DNA of 15,276 nt from Sulfurimonas sp. GTDB lineage: Bacteria > Campylobacterota > Campylobacteria > Campylobacterales > Sulfurimonadaceae. Positions within the stretch are counted from its first letter, which is position 1; every line of letters starts with the position of its first letter. Shown piece by piece: positions 1-7,375 of this stretch. The DNA lies in contig JALUBM010000252.1 of the NCBI GenBank assembly GCA_027044845.1, positions 1-15,276 on the forward strand. Reading direction: 5' to 3'. The notes below the pieces were generated by a model that did not search any database, was not told where the DNA came from, and worked only from the letters and a program-made list of their open reading frames with translations. Made by a program: the position numbers and the translations under genes.

Positions 1-168
1 ATAGCATAAACTTGTATTTGTATCTAATGTAATAGTATCATCACCCAAGAGTATTGTTAAATTTAGAAGTATTATTAAAAATATCTTTGCTAAGAGGTTT
101 ACCTTTTTGCGAAAAGGTACTGTACATTGATGATGGATTTTTGTTTTTGTATTTTTTTCTATAAGCAT
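1..168 (-). CDS. N-terminal fragment of exported or membrane protein (runs off left edge)
   Basis: The minus strand is open from an ATG at 168 to the window edge: 56 codons without a stop. The product has a basic, hydrophilic first 23 residues (FRKK at 19-22), then a hydrophobic stretch at about residues 25-41 (LLAKIFLIILLNLTILLG), then a polar start of a mature domain (DDTITLDTNTSLCY). This is a signal peptide with a long n-region, or a signal anchor. No other ATG, GTG or TTG lies between residue 1 and the hydrophobic core, which supports the start. The DDTITLD segment faintly resembles the start of 7TMR-DISM extracellular sensor domains of Campylobacterota kinases and cyclases, but that is a guess from very few residues. 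It is divergent from bamD. Its only nearby promoter-like site is an extended -10 six nucleotides before the ATG, which would leave no 5' leader. Function unknown. Confidence 0.6.
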   Translation of the reverse strand, partial: MLIEKNTKTKIHHQCTVPFRKKVNLLAKIFLIILLNLTILLGDDTITLDTNTSLCY

Positions 169-183
169 GACCTGATTATAGCA
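168..183 (-). promoter_or_regulatory. Extended -10 promoter placing +1 at the ATG of the left-edge gene
   Basis: On the minus strand TGC-TATAAT occupies 183-175 (hexamer 180-175), followed by CAGGTC and ATG at 168-166. Counting the last base of the hexamer as -7 puts +1 at position 168, the A of the ATG. No good -35 is seen (TTAAAG at 17-nt spacing, 3 of 6). The AGG just before the ATG is too close to act as a normal Shine-Dalgarno site. Confidence 0.45.
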
Positions 184-225
184 TAGAAAATAACTTGCTT
201 TAATACCTATTATATATCTTTTAGA

Positions 226-253
226 TAAAATAACACTAGATTTACATGTAGGA
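226..253 (+). promoter_or_regulatory. Possible -10 (TAAAAT, 226-231) and RBS (TAGGA, 249-253) for bamD-lon
   Basis: An AT-rich run ends in TAAAAT at 226-231, a plausible -10 in a clade where the -35 is poorly conserved. No convincing -35 is present. TAGGA at 249-253 sits 8 nt before the bamD ATG and supports that start. Confidence 0.35.
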
Positions 254-261
254 ATATATTT

Positions 262-1002
262 ATGAAAAAACAGATACATATTTTACTCATAGCAGTAGTA
301 TTTAGTCTCCTTTTTAGTGCCTGTTCTAAAGAAGTGAATGAATACAATAAACCAGCAGTTTACTGGTATGGAAAAATTGTTGAATCAATTTCTGATGGCA
401 ATATTGATAAGGCTGATGATTATTACTCTTCATTGCAAGGAGAGCATATTGGTTCACCTCTTTTACCTGAAGCAACAATGATTTTAGCCATTGCACACAT
501 GCATAATGAAGAGTATCTGCTAACGGAACACTTTTTAAATGAATATGTGAGACGTTATGCAAATGCAAATGAAAGAGAGTTCGCAGAGTTTTTAAAAATA
601 AAAGCAAAGTATAAATCTTTGCCGAATCCTAGACGGGATCAAGTGCTTATACAAGAAGCGATTAAAGATGCAGAAGTGTTTAAACAGAATTATCCGCACT
701 CTATGTACTACTCTTTAGTAGATACGATGCTGACAAATCTTTATTTGGCGGATGCCTCTTTAAATGAAGCAATATCAGAGTTGTATATTAGACTTGATAA
801 ACCGAAAGCTGCAGTATATTATAAAAACTTAAGACCTCAGCCATGGATAAAATGGAATGAAATTGAACGTGCAAATACACCGTGGTATAGAGAAATATTT
901 GAAGGTGATGGTACGGCGAGTTGGTATGCTTTTATGATTCCAGACACGCAGAGTGTTGTTTCTCGTAATACAGTAAAATCTGATGATAATGAAACAAAAT
1001 AA
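262..1002 (+). CDS. bamD: Outer membrane assembly lipoprotein BamD (YfiO/ComL family)
   Basis: A 246-residue lipoprotein precursor, the usual length for BamD. Residues 1-20 form a lipoprotein signal (MKKQ, then a hydrophobic core) ending in the lipobox-like FSAC, with Cys21 as the expected lipidation site; Phe at -3 is slightly atypical. The mature part is helical and TPR-like (roughly 27-185), with paired-helix segments such as ADDYYSSL and LTEHFLNEYVRRYAN, and an NYPHSMY segment at about 143-149. In the family, BamD is the essential periplasmic partner of BamA in inserting outer-membrane beta-barrels, such as the porin encoded later in this window. TAGGA 8 nt upstream supports the ATG. The gene is followed 21 nt later by lon, so the two are probably cotranscribed; I recall a bamD-like gene beside lon in Campylobacter too. 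The C-terminal approx. 40 residues are polar and probably disordered. Confidence 0.85.
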   Translation: MKKQIHILLIAVVFSLLFSACSKEVNEYNKPAVYWYGKIVESISDGNIDKADDYYSSLQGEHIGSPLLPEATMILAIAHMHNEEYLLTEHFLNEYVRRYANANEREFAEFLKIKAKYKSLPNPRRDQVLIQEAIKDAEVFKQNYPHSMYYSLVDTMLTNLYLADASLNEAISELYIRLDKPKAAVYYKNLRPQPWIKWNEIERANTPWYREIFEGDGTASWYAFMIPDTQSVVSRNTVKSDDNETK

Positions 1003-1023
1003 GAAAACAAGGAACCTATTTTT

Positions 1024-3441
1024 ATGAAACTAAGTAATTATGGAGAATTTCCTGCTGATATTCCTGTTATAGCAGAAGATGAACTTTTTTTATATCCATT
1101 TATGATTTCACCACTGTTTTTAAGTGATGAAGTAAATATTAAGGCGGCAACAAAGGCAATAGAAGAAAACTCTTTGGTTATAATTTGTCCAACAAAGCCA
1201 GAGCATGAAGGTAAGAGAGAATATAATTCTTTATATGATACTGGTGTAGTAGGTTCAATTATGCGAAAAGTCTCATTGCCAGATGGCAGAGTAAAAGTAC
1301 TTTTTCAAGGACTTGCACGGGCTAAATCTTTGTATAAAGTTTCCGATAATCCGATTATAGTCCATGCAGACATTATACAATCAACAGAAGTCAATGCTTT
1401 GAAAATTGATGCAATACTTGAAGTAGTGCGTGAAAAAGTAAGAGAATTAGCCGCTGTGAGTAACTATTTTCCACCTGATTTGTTACGAACTATCGAAGAA
1501 AATCATGAACATAATCGTATTATAGATCTTATATGCTCAACGATAAAACTCAAAAAAGAGCAGGCGTACAAACTTTTTATAGAAACAGATACCGAAAAAA
1601 GATTTTTAGATTTGATTGATTTGTTGATTGATGAGATTGAAGCAAATAAACTTCAGCGAGAGATTCGTTCTAAAGTGCATACACATATAGAAAAAGTGAA
1701 TAAAGAGTACTTTTTAAAAGAACAGTTAAAGGAAATTCAAAAAGAATTAGGAACTGATACATCTCGTGAAGAAGAGATAGAAGAGTATAAGAAAAAACTT
1801 GAAGCGAAAAAAGAGAAAATGGGCGAAGATGCTTATAAAGAGTTAAGCAAACAGTTGGAACGATTTTCTCGTATGCATCCTGATTCTTCAGATGCTTCTA
1901 TGACACAAACATATCTTGATTGGGCATTGGATCTTCCTTTCGGTGATTTATCGAAAAAACCTCTACAAATTGAAACTGTAGAAGAACAACTGAGGAAGGA
2001 CCATTTTTCGCTTAAAAAGCCAAAAGAAAGGATTGTAGAATATTTTGCTGTTAAAGAGTTGCTGGAACTTCGAGGTGTTTTATCTAAAAAAAGTGCAGGA
2101 GCAATTTTATGCTTTTTGGGACCTCCAGGTGTAGGTAAAACATCGCTTGCAAATTCAATTGCTACAGCTCTCAAACGTCCTCTTATTCGCATTGCACTTG
2201 GCGGGCTTGAAGATGTTAATGAATTGCGTGGGCATCGTCGCACATATGTCGGGGCTATGCCTGGACGTATTGCACAAGGGCTTATTGATGCTAAAAAGAT
2301 GAATCCTGTCATGGTACTTGATGAAATTGATAAAATTACACGTTCGCAAAGGGGTGACCCAACTGCAGCACTTTTAGAAATTTTAGATCCTGAACAAAAT
2401 AGTGAATTTCGTGATTATTACTTGAACTTTGATTTAGATTTAAGTAATGTTATTTTTATAGCGACGGCAAATGATGTTGGGCGTATTCCTACACCTTTAC
2501 GTGACAGGATGGAATTTATTACCTTAAGTTCATATACTCCACAAGAAAAGTTTGAAATTGCACGCCGTTATCTGTTACCGCAAGAGTTGAAAAAGCATGG
2601 ACTTAAAAAGTCTGAACTTAGTATTTCAAAACCAGCATTAAAAGAGTTGATTCATAGTTATACGCGTGAGGCAGGTGTGAGAAATCTGCGTCGTTGTATT
2701 GCAGAAATGGCAAGAAAAGTGGCGTTAGAAATTCTCAAACATAGTGATATTAGTAAAGTTTCCGTAACGCTTAAAAATCTCAAAACATTTTTTGACAAAA
2801 GTGTATTTGAAATTGAAAAAACAGATAAAATTCCTGTAGTGGGGGTAGTAAACGGACTTGCATGGACGGCAGTAGGTGGAGATGTTTTAAAAATAGAGAG
2901 TATTCGTATTAAAGGCAAAGGAAATTTACAGCTTACGGGAAGTCTCGGCGATGTGATGAAAGAGTCCGCACGAATTGCTATGAGTGTGGTAAAAACACTG
3001 ATAGATAAGCGAAAACTTAAAATTTCTCAAGATAATGTTCCTCTTACTTTTAAAGAAAAAGAGGAGAGTATAGAAGTAGATTCTAGTGAAGTATATAAAC
3101 GGTATGACTTACATGTGCATGTGCCTGATGGAGCAACGCCAAAAGACGGACCGAGTGCAGGTATTGCAATGGTGACAGTTATTGCTTCTATACTCAGCTC
3201 TTATAAAGTTCGTTCAGATATTGCTATGACGGGGGAAGTTTCATTGACTGGGGATGTTTTACCGATTGGTGGACTTAAAGAAAAACTCATCGCTGCATAT
3301 AAGGCCGATATGACAAAAGTTCTAATCCCGGTAAAAAATTATGAAAGAGATTTGGATGATATTCCTAAAGAGGTAAGAGAATCTCTTAAGATAATTCCTG
3401 TTAAAAGGGTAGAAGAAGTTTTAAAACAAGTCCTTATATAG
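1024..3441 (+). CDS. lon: ATP-dependent Lon protease (LonA type)
   Basis: A full-length LonA of 805 residues that degrades misfolded and regulatory proteins in the cytoplasm as a hexamer. The N-terminal LON substrate-binding domain spans about 10-205, followed by a coiled-coil region at about 205-285. The AAA+ module has Walker A GPPGVGKT at 366-373, Walker B VLDEID at 431-436 and sensor region ATAND near 480-484. The protease domain has the catalytic Ser711 in PKDGPSAG and, 43 residues on, Lys754 in GLKEKL, the Ser-Lys spacing of E. coli Lon (679/722). AAGGA about 10 nt upstream supports the ATG. No CIRCE-type inverted repeat lies before bamD or lon, so HrcA control is not indicated. The 3' end overlaps the convergent hybrid kinase gene by 8 nt with no terminator between them. 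Confidence 0.97.
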   Translation: MKLSNYGEFPADIPVIAEDELFLYPFMISPLFLSDEVNIKAATKAIEENSLVIICPTKPEHEGKREYNSLYDTGVVGSIMRKVSLPDGRVKVLFQGLARAKSLYKVSDNPIIVHADIIQSTEVNALKIDAILEVVREKVRELAAVSNYFPPDLLRTIEENHEHNRIIDLICSTIKLKKEQAYKLFIETDTEKRFLDLIDLLIDEIEANKLQREIRSKVHTHIEKVNKEYFLKEQLKEIQKELGTDTSREEEIEEYKKKLEAKKEKMGEDAYKELSKQLERFSRMHPDSSDASMTQTYLDWALDLPFGDLSKKPLQIETVEEQLRKDHFSLKKPKERIVEYFAVKELLELRGVLSKKSAGAILCFLGPPGVGKTSLANSIATALKRPLIRIALGGLEDVNELRGHRRTYVGAMPGRIAQGLIDAKKMNPVMVLDEIDKITRSQRGDPTAALLEILDPEQNSEFRDYYLNFDLDLSNVIFIATANDVGRIPTPLRDRMEFITLSSYTPQEKFEIARRYLLPQELKKHGLKKSELSISKPALKELIHSYTREAGVRNLRRCIAEMARKVALEILKHSDISKVSVTLKNLKTFFDKSVFEIEKTDKIPVVGVVNGLAWTAVGGDVLKIESIRIKGKGNLQLTGSLGDVMKESARIAMSVVKTLIDKRKLKISQDNVPLTFKEKEESIEVDSSEVYKRYDLHVHVPDGATPKDGPSAGIAMVTVIASILSSYKVRSDIAMTGEVSLTGDVLPIGGLKEKLIAAYKADMTKVLIPVKNYERDLDDIPKEVRESLKIIPVKRVEEVLKQVLI

Positions 3442-5734
3442 AACTTGAGATAAATTTTTCTATAACACCTCTCAGCAGGTCTTTGTTAATAACATTTTTA
3501 ATAATCTCATCTACATATTGAGCATCATCTGTATTTTCAGGTATTGTAGGGTTATTGATGAGTATTAAATGCGTAACTAAATAATTTTTTTTATTACTTG
3601 ATTTAATGAGCTGTGAAATATCCTTAAACTCTAGTGTTTTGCACTCTTTATCAAAGAATATAACTTTATAGTTCTCATTCTCTATTTTGTTCTTTAGGTC
3701 ATTTATGTTGTTGGCGACTTCATAACTATAACCAAGTGAATCGAGAATTTTTGTAAAAAGTTTTGTTTCAAAATAACTTTTTTTAGCGAGTAAAATATCA
3801 GCTTTGTATTGTGTTGGTTGTTTTTTCTCCTTGACATCAATTCTATTATTAGAAAGAAAGCGGTTAAGAAGGGTAGTGATTTCTTCTCGTATTAGTGGTT
3901 TTGTTATATACTCATCAAGCCCAGCACTTAAAAATCTTTCACGGTCGCCTTTGAGTGCATTTGCGGTAAGGGCAATAATAGGAATATGCACTTGCGTATA
4001 TACCTCTTCGTATTCAAGTATTTCTTGTGTAGCTTCTATTCCATCTAAGAAAGGCATTTGAATATCCATAAATATTAAGTCATACATGTTATCCTTTCGT
4101 TTCTGAAAAGCTTCAAGTCCATTTGATACTATATCAACACTTAGTCCTAGATTTTCAAGGGTGTGTTTGATGAGTTTTTGATTAATAATATTGTCTTCTG
4201 CAACAAGTATTTTAGCGTTAAATTTAGAAGAACCTTTGGTGAAAACTTTCTGTGCAGTTGTTTTAATTTTTGGTGTGATAAAATTTTCAAGTGCTGTTTT
4301 TAATTTGGTATTATTTAACGGTTCATAGATGGTCTTGAAACTATCAATGTGCATAGCATCAATTTTTCGCATAAGGTATGATTTTGTGAGTAAAATCATT
4401 TTTTGCGATAGAGTATTGTATTGTTCTAATTCTTTTTTATTAGTGTACTCACAATCAATAAAGAGAAGGTTATAACTTGTCTGTTTATGGAATGTTTTCA
4501 GTTCGTTTATATCTTTGAAAGTAGTGTAATGCACATTATAAAAATCAAGATACTTTTTGAGGTAAATATCTTGTTTTTTTGTTTTTTGTGTTGATTCAAG
4601 AATGAAAGCATTGATACCAAAATAGCTTCCTTTTGCCGTTTCATTAATGGTTTGTATCTCTTTAAAATCAAGTGTAAAAAAGAATGTTGTGCCTTTTTCA
4701 GTTTCACTGTGAAGGTCGAGTTGTCCACCCATAAGCTCAATTAAATGTGCAGAAATAGTGAGTCCAAGACCTGTTCCACCATATTTACGTGTAATGGATG
4801 TGTCTGCTTGTGAAAAAGCTTCAAATATTCTAGATTTTTGCTCACTTGTGACACCAATACCACTGTCTTGTACTTCAAATCTTATACGGGTTATACCCTT
4901 TTGGATAGATTGTAGTTTTATTATATTAACATTAATAGTACCTGAACTACTTGTAAATTTAATGGCATTAGAGAGCAGATTGATAAGAACTTCTTGAATT
5001 TTTGAGGGGTCCCCTTTAAGTGAGTACTCAAGTTGAGGGTCAATAAAACATCCTAAATCAATATGCTTTTCACTTGCTCGTACGGCATAAACATCAATTG
5101 CACTCTCAAATTCTTCAATGGGGTTAAATATAATGTCTTCAATCTCAAGCTTATTACTTTCGATTTTTGAAAGGTCAAGAATATTGTTGATAATTTCAAG
5201 AAGATTTTCAGAAGATTTTTCAATAATCTCAACAAATTCAGTTTGTTCTTCTTTAAGCCCCGTATCTTTAAGTAATTCCGTAAATCCTACAATCCCGTTA
5301 AGTGGTGTTCTGATTTCATGTGACATATTTGCCAAGAACATTGATTTTGTTTCACTTGCTTCTTGTGCGATTTCTTTATCTCGTTTTGTTTGTTTAATGA
5401 TTTTTTCAAGAAGGGTATATGCCTCTTTGGTTCCTTTCGCTGTATGTAGGTTGATATTTATCTCTTTATTGTCTTTATTTGTATCTTGAGCAACTTTTCT
5501 AAGAATATTCTCAAGATTTTGGATATTTTTTGCAATTTCATGAGAGAATAAAAATCCTAAAATAGCCAAAATGATTGATATTAGCCAAACTGTTAATGCA
5601 ATGATTAAAAATTCTAAGGCTTCGGATGTATAATTTTTGTAGGAATAATAAACAAAATAACTCGTAATAGAAATTAGGAGAGTAATCGGTAATAAACTGA
5701 TAATTTGCAGTTTATTTTTTAAGCCTAACTGCAT
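3434..5734 (-). CDS. Membrane hybrid histidine kinase with one intact and two degenerate receivers
   Basis: A 766-residue hybrid sensor kinase. Two membrane helices (about 11-31 and 40-63) are separated by only about 8 residues, so there is no periplasmic sensor domain. A helical linker follows at 64-130. HisKA carries SHEIRTPLN with phospho-acceptor His139. The HATPase domain shows the N box (NLLSNAIKF, Asn252/Asn256), G1 (DSGIGV, 290-295), F box (IFEAFSQAD, 303-311) and G2 (GGTGLGL, 319-325). Three receiver-like folds follow. REC1 (about 370-490) keeps Asp427 but lacks the acidic pair and has Glu471 where the conserved Lys should be. REC2 (about 506-625) is intact, with acidic residues in LVAEDN, Asp557, Thr590 and Lys612. 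REC3 (about 645-766) has KK in place of the acidic pair. It starts 3 nt after the HPt gene. I infer that it autophosphorylates at His139, passes phosphate to Asp557, and takes its signal from the PAS or HPt partners. The target is not visible. Confidence 0.93.
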   Translation of the reverse strand: MQLGLKNKLQIISLLPITLLISITSYFVYYSYKNYTSEALEFLIIALTVWLISIILAILGFLFSHEIAKNIQNLENILRKVAQDTNKDNKEININLHTAKGTKEAYTLLEKIIKQTKRDKEIAQEASETKSMFLANMSHEIRTPLNGIVGFTELLKDTGLKEEQTEFVEIIEKSSENLLEIINNILDLSKIESNKLEIEDIIFNPIEEFESAIDVYAVRASEKHIDLGCFIDPQLEYSLKGDPSKIQEVLINLLSNAIKFTSSSGTINVNIIKLQSIQKGITRIRFEVQDSGIGVTSEQKSRIFEAFSQADTSITRKYGGTGLGLTISAHLIELMGGQLDLHSETEKGTTFFFTLDFKEIQTINETAKGSYFGINAFILESTQKTKKQDIYLKKYLDFYNVHYTTFKDINELKTFHKQTSYNLLFIDCEYTNKKELEQYNTLSQKMILLTKSYLMRKIDAMHIDSFKTIYEPLNNTKLKTALENFITPKIKTTAQKVFTKGSSKFNAKILVAEDNIINQKLIKHTLENLGLSVDIVSNGLEAFQKRKDNMYDLIFMDIQMPFLDGIEATQEILEYEEVYTQVHIPIIALTANALKGDRERFLSAGLDEYITKPLIREEITTLLNRFLSNNRIDVKEKKQPTQYKADILLAKKSYFETKLFTKILDSLGYSYEVANNINDLKNKIENENYKVIFFDKECKTLEFKDISQLIKSSNKKNYLVTHLILINNPTIPENTDDAQYVDEIIKNVINKDLLRGVIEKFISSSI

Positions 5735-5737
5735 TGA

Positions 5738-6877
5738 TTAATCTTCTTTTTTTGACATTGTCATAAGGCTATTTTCTATCTCAATAAGTGTTTGAGCAAT
5801 AGCTTCTTTATCTGTTGTGTGTAGGAGTATTTCAAGCTTATCGGAAAAAGTAAGGATTCTCATATTGTCACTTATACTTTTTAGTTTGAGAACTTGTTGT
5901 TTTAGCGTTACATAATCATTATTAGTTATAGCATTATTGATTTTTACGAATATTTTATGTGCTTCATTGATAAATTCATCAAACAGTTCATTGAAACTTG
6001 TTAAGTCTAAACCAATTTCATTGGCAACTTTTTCTTTGGAATATTTTTGTTGCGGTTCAACTAATCTTTTTTCTGCAAGTTTTGTAATAATATTATAAAA
6101 AATATCTAAGTTGGTTTGTATGATATCTGTATCAGTAGTGACCTTGACTATTGAAAGTGCATTATATGCATCTTCAATATGTAGGTTGGCTGCTACACCT
6201 TTTAATTTGTGCGAAAGAAACTTCACCATATTTATATTTCCTTCGTCCAGTGCTGTATAGAGCTTACTTTTAAAACTATTTGCCTGATCAATAAAATCTT
6301 GTATAAACCCTTCGATTAAATCAAGTGGTAAACTAAGTTCTTTAGAAGCTATATTTGGATCAAATATATAACTATTCTGAGGTTTTGGTTCTTGTTTTGG
6401 AACTTTATATATTTTTTCTAGGTTTTCATGTAACTGTATCTGTGGTTCAGGTTCTGTCAAATCTTCTTTTATACTTATTTTTTCTTCTTGTGATGTAGAA
6501 GTTGATTTTTGTGTAATATTTTCTGCAAGATATTCATACTCTTCACTTGTTAATATTCGTAAATTATTGAGATGAATTATATATGCTTTATGAGAAGAGT
6601 CGTCCACAAGATAAGCGTTTGCAACTGAAATAACAGCTTTGTAGCTTTTTGAATTAGCATTAATAATGACGTTTAATTCTTCATTAGGTTCTGCACATGT
6701 AATGAAGTCAATCCAGTGAACATGTTTGAAATTATAGATATAACCTGGTGTTTTGACAAACAAATCGGCAAAATCAGTAACCTCCGTCTGTAGTTGGGTT
6801 AAACTTTTGTAGCCTAAGATATGTAAATCTTTTTCATCAATACCTAAAAACTCTTTCTGAAAATTATAAATCAGCAT
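5738..6877 (-). CDS. PAS-like domain protein with one active and one degenerate HPt module
   Basis: A 379-residue soluble protein with no signal peptide or membrane helix. Residues 1-110 form a conserved-looking domain (GIDEKDLHILGY; FADLFVKTPGYIYNFKHVHWIDF; then strands around YKAVISVANAYL and KAYIIHLNNL) that reads like a divergent PAS fold; I recognise it as typical of Campylobacterota but know no formal name. A low-complexity Glu/Pro/Gln/Lys linker spans about 122-170. HPt1 (about 178-270) has SHKLKGVAANL with phospho-acceptor His223. HPt2 (about 282-375) has the same helix pattern, but its motif reads LKLKS, with Leu330 in place of His. HPt proteins relay phosphate from a kinase receiver to another receiver, and the natural partner is the kinase encoded 3 nt downstream. 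Its ATG overlaps the end of the PAS gene by 7 nt, with AGGGG before it. Confidence 0.85.
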   Translation of the reverse strand: MLIYNFQKEFLGIDEKDLHILGYKSLTQLQTEVTDFADLFVKTPGYIYNFKHVHWIDFITCAEPNEELNVIINANSKSYKAVISVANAYLVDDSSHKAYIIHLNNLRILTSEEYEYLAENITQKSTSTSQEEKISIKEDLTEPEPQIQLHENLEKIYKVPKQEPKPQNSYIFDPNIASKELSLPLDLIEGFIQDFIDQANSFKSKLYTALDEGNINMVKFLSHKLKGVAANLHIEDAYNALSIVKVTTDTDIIQTNLDIFYNIITKLAEKRLVEPQQKYSKEKVANEIGLDLTSFNELFDEFINEAHKIFVKINNAITNNDYVTLKQQVLKLKSISDNMRILTFSDKLEILLHTTDKEAIAQTLIEIENSLMTMSKKED

Positions 6878-7302
6878 TTTCTACCCCTTTTTTTTTCTGT
6901 TTCAATCAGTTTTTTGTACCTTTCTTCTATCTCTTGAATGTCTTTGCGTGATGCTGCTTGTTCTGCGGCTATATAACCTGTTATATTGTTATCATTATCT
7001 TTTATGGGCAAGATTTCCATATCAATCCAGTAGTAGAGGCCGTCTTTTCGTAGATTTTTGATAAGACCGTTCCATGCTTGACCACCTTGAATTGTTTCCC
7101 ACATTTTTGCAAATATGTTATGGGGCATATCTGGATGTCTAAGTATGTTGTGTGATTGTCCTATAAGTTCTTCAACTTTATAGCCTGAAACTTTGCAAAA
7201 CAGTTTATTTACATAGGTAAGCACACCTTTTAAGTCTGTTTGCGAGATAATAACCTTTCCGTCAAAAAAATATTCTTCATCTATAGGGATAATTTCATTC
7301 AT
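6871..7302 (-). CDS. Stand-alone Aer/CetB-type PAS sensor protein (likely FAD-binding)
   Basis: A 143-residue cytoplasmic protein that is essentially one PAS domain (about 15-115) plus a charged C-terminal helix (116-143). It resembles the PAS of E. coli Aer along its length: SQTDLKGVLTYVN for Aer STTDLQSYITHAN, HNILRHPDMP (51-60) for HNMVRHPDMP, and QAWNGLIKNLRKDG (75-88) for EPWSGIVKNRRKNG. Arg55, His56, Asp58 and Trp77 align with residues implicated in FAD binding and signalling in Aer. There is no HAMP, chemotaxis-signalling or kinase domain, so it must act through a partner, as CetB does with CetA in Campylobacter jejuni energy taxis. Here the adjacent partners are the HPt protein and the hybrid kinase. 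AAGG 7 nt upstream supports the ATG. The 73 nt between uvrC and this gene show no convincing terminator, so read-through is possible. Confidence 0.88.
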   Translation of the reverse strand: MNEIIPIDEEYFFDGKVIISQTDLKGVLTYVNKLFCKVSGYKVEELIGQSHNILRHPDMPHNIFAKMWETIQGGQAWNGLIKNLRKDGLYYWIDMEILPIKDNDNNITGYIAAEQAASRKDIQEIEERYKKLIETEKKRGRKC

Positions 7303-7375
7303 TAAAAAACCTTATAATTAGTCATTCGTTTGCTTGAATTGTCACAAATATATCATAAAGGGATAAAAAACACAC

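Noticed and set aside
1..261. CIRCE/HrcA-type heat-shock operator before bamD-lon
   Set aside because: No TTAGCACTC/GAGTGCTAA-like inverted repeat is present.
1833..2312. 159-codon open frame antisense to lon
   Set aside because: It is a shadow of the AAA+ coding region, has no signal, domain or start context, and its composition follows the complement of lon codons.
3434..3800. C-terminal part of the kinase as a frameshifted or foreign tail
   Set aside because: The frame is continuous and the segment has the alternating helix/strand pattern of a receiver with LLAKKSY and VIFFDKE strands, so it is better read as a degenerate receiver.
5118..5489. 123-codon open frame antisense to the kinase HisKA region
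   Set aside because: Ser/Leu/Ile-rich translation typical of a reverse-strand shadow; no RBS or recognisable domain.
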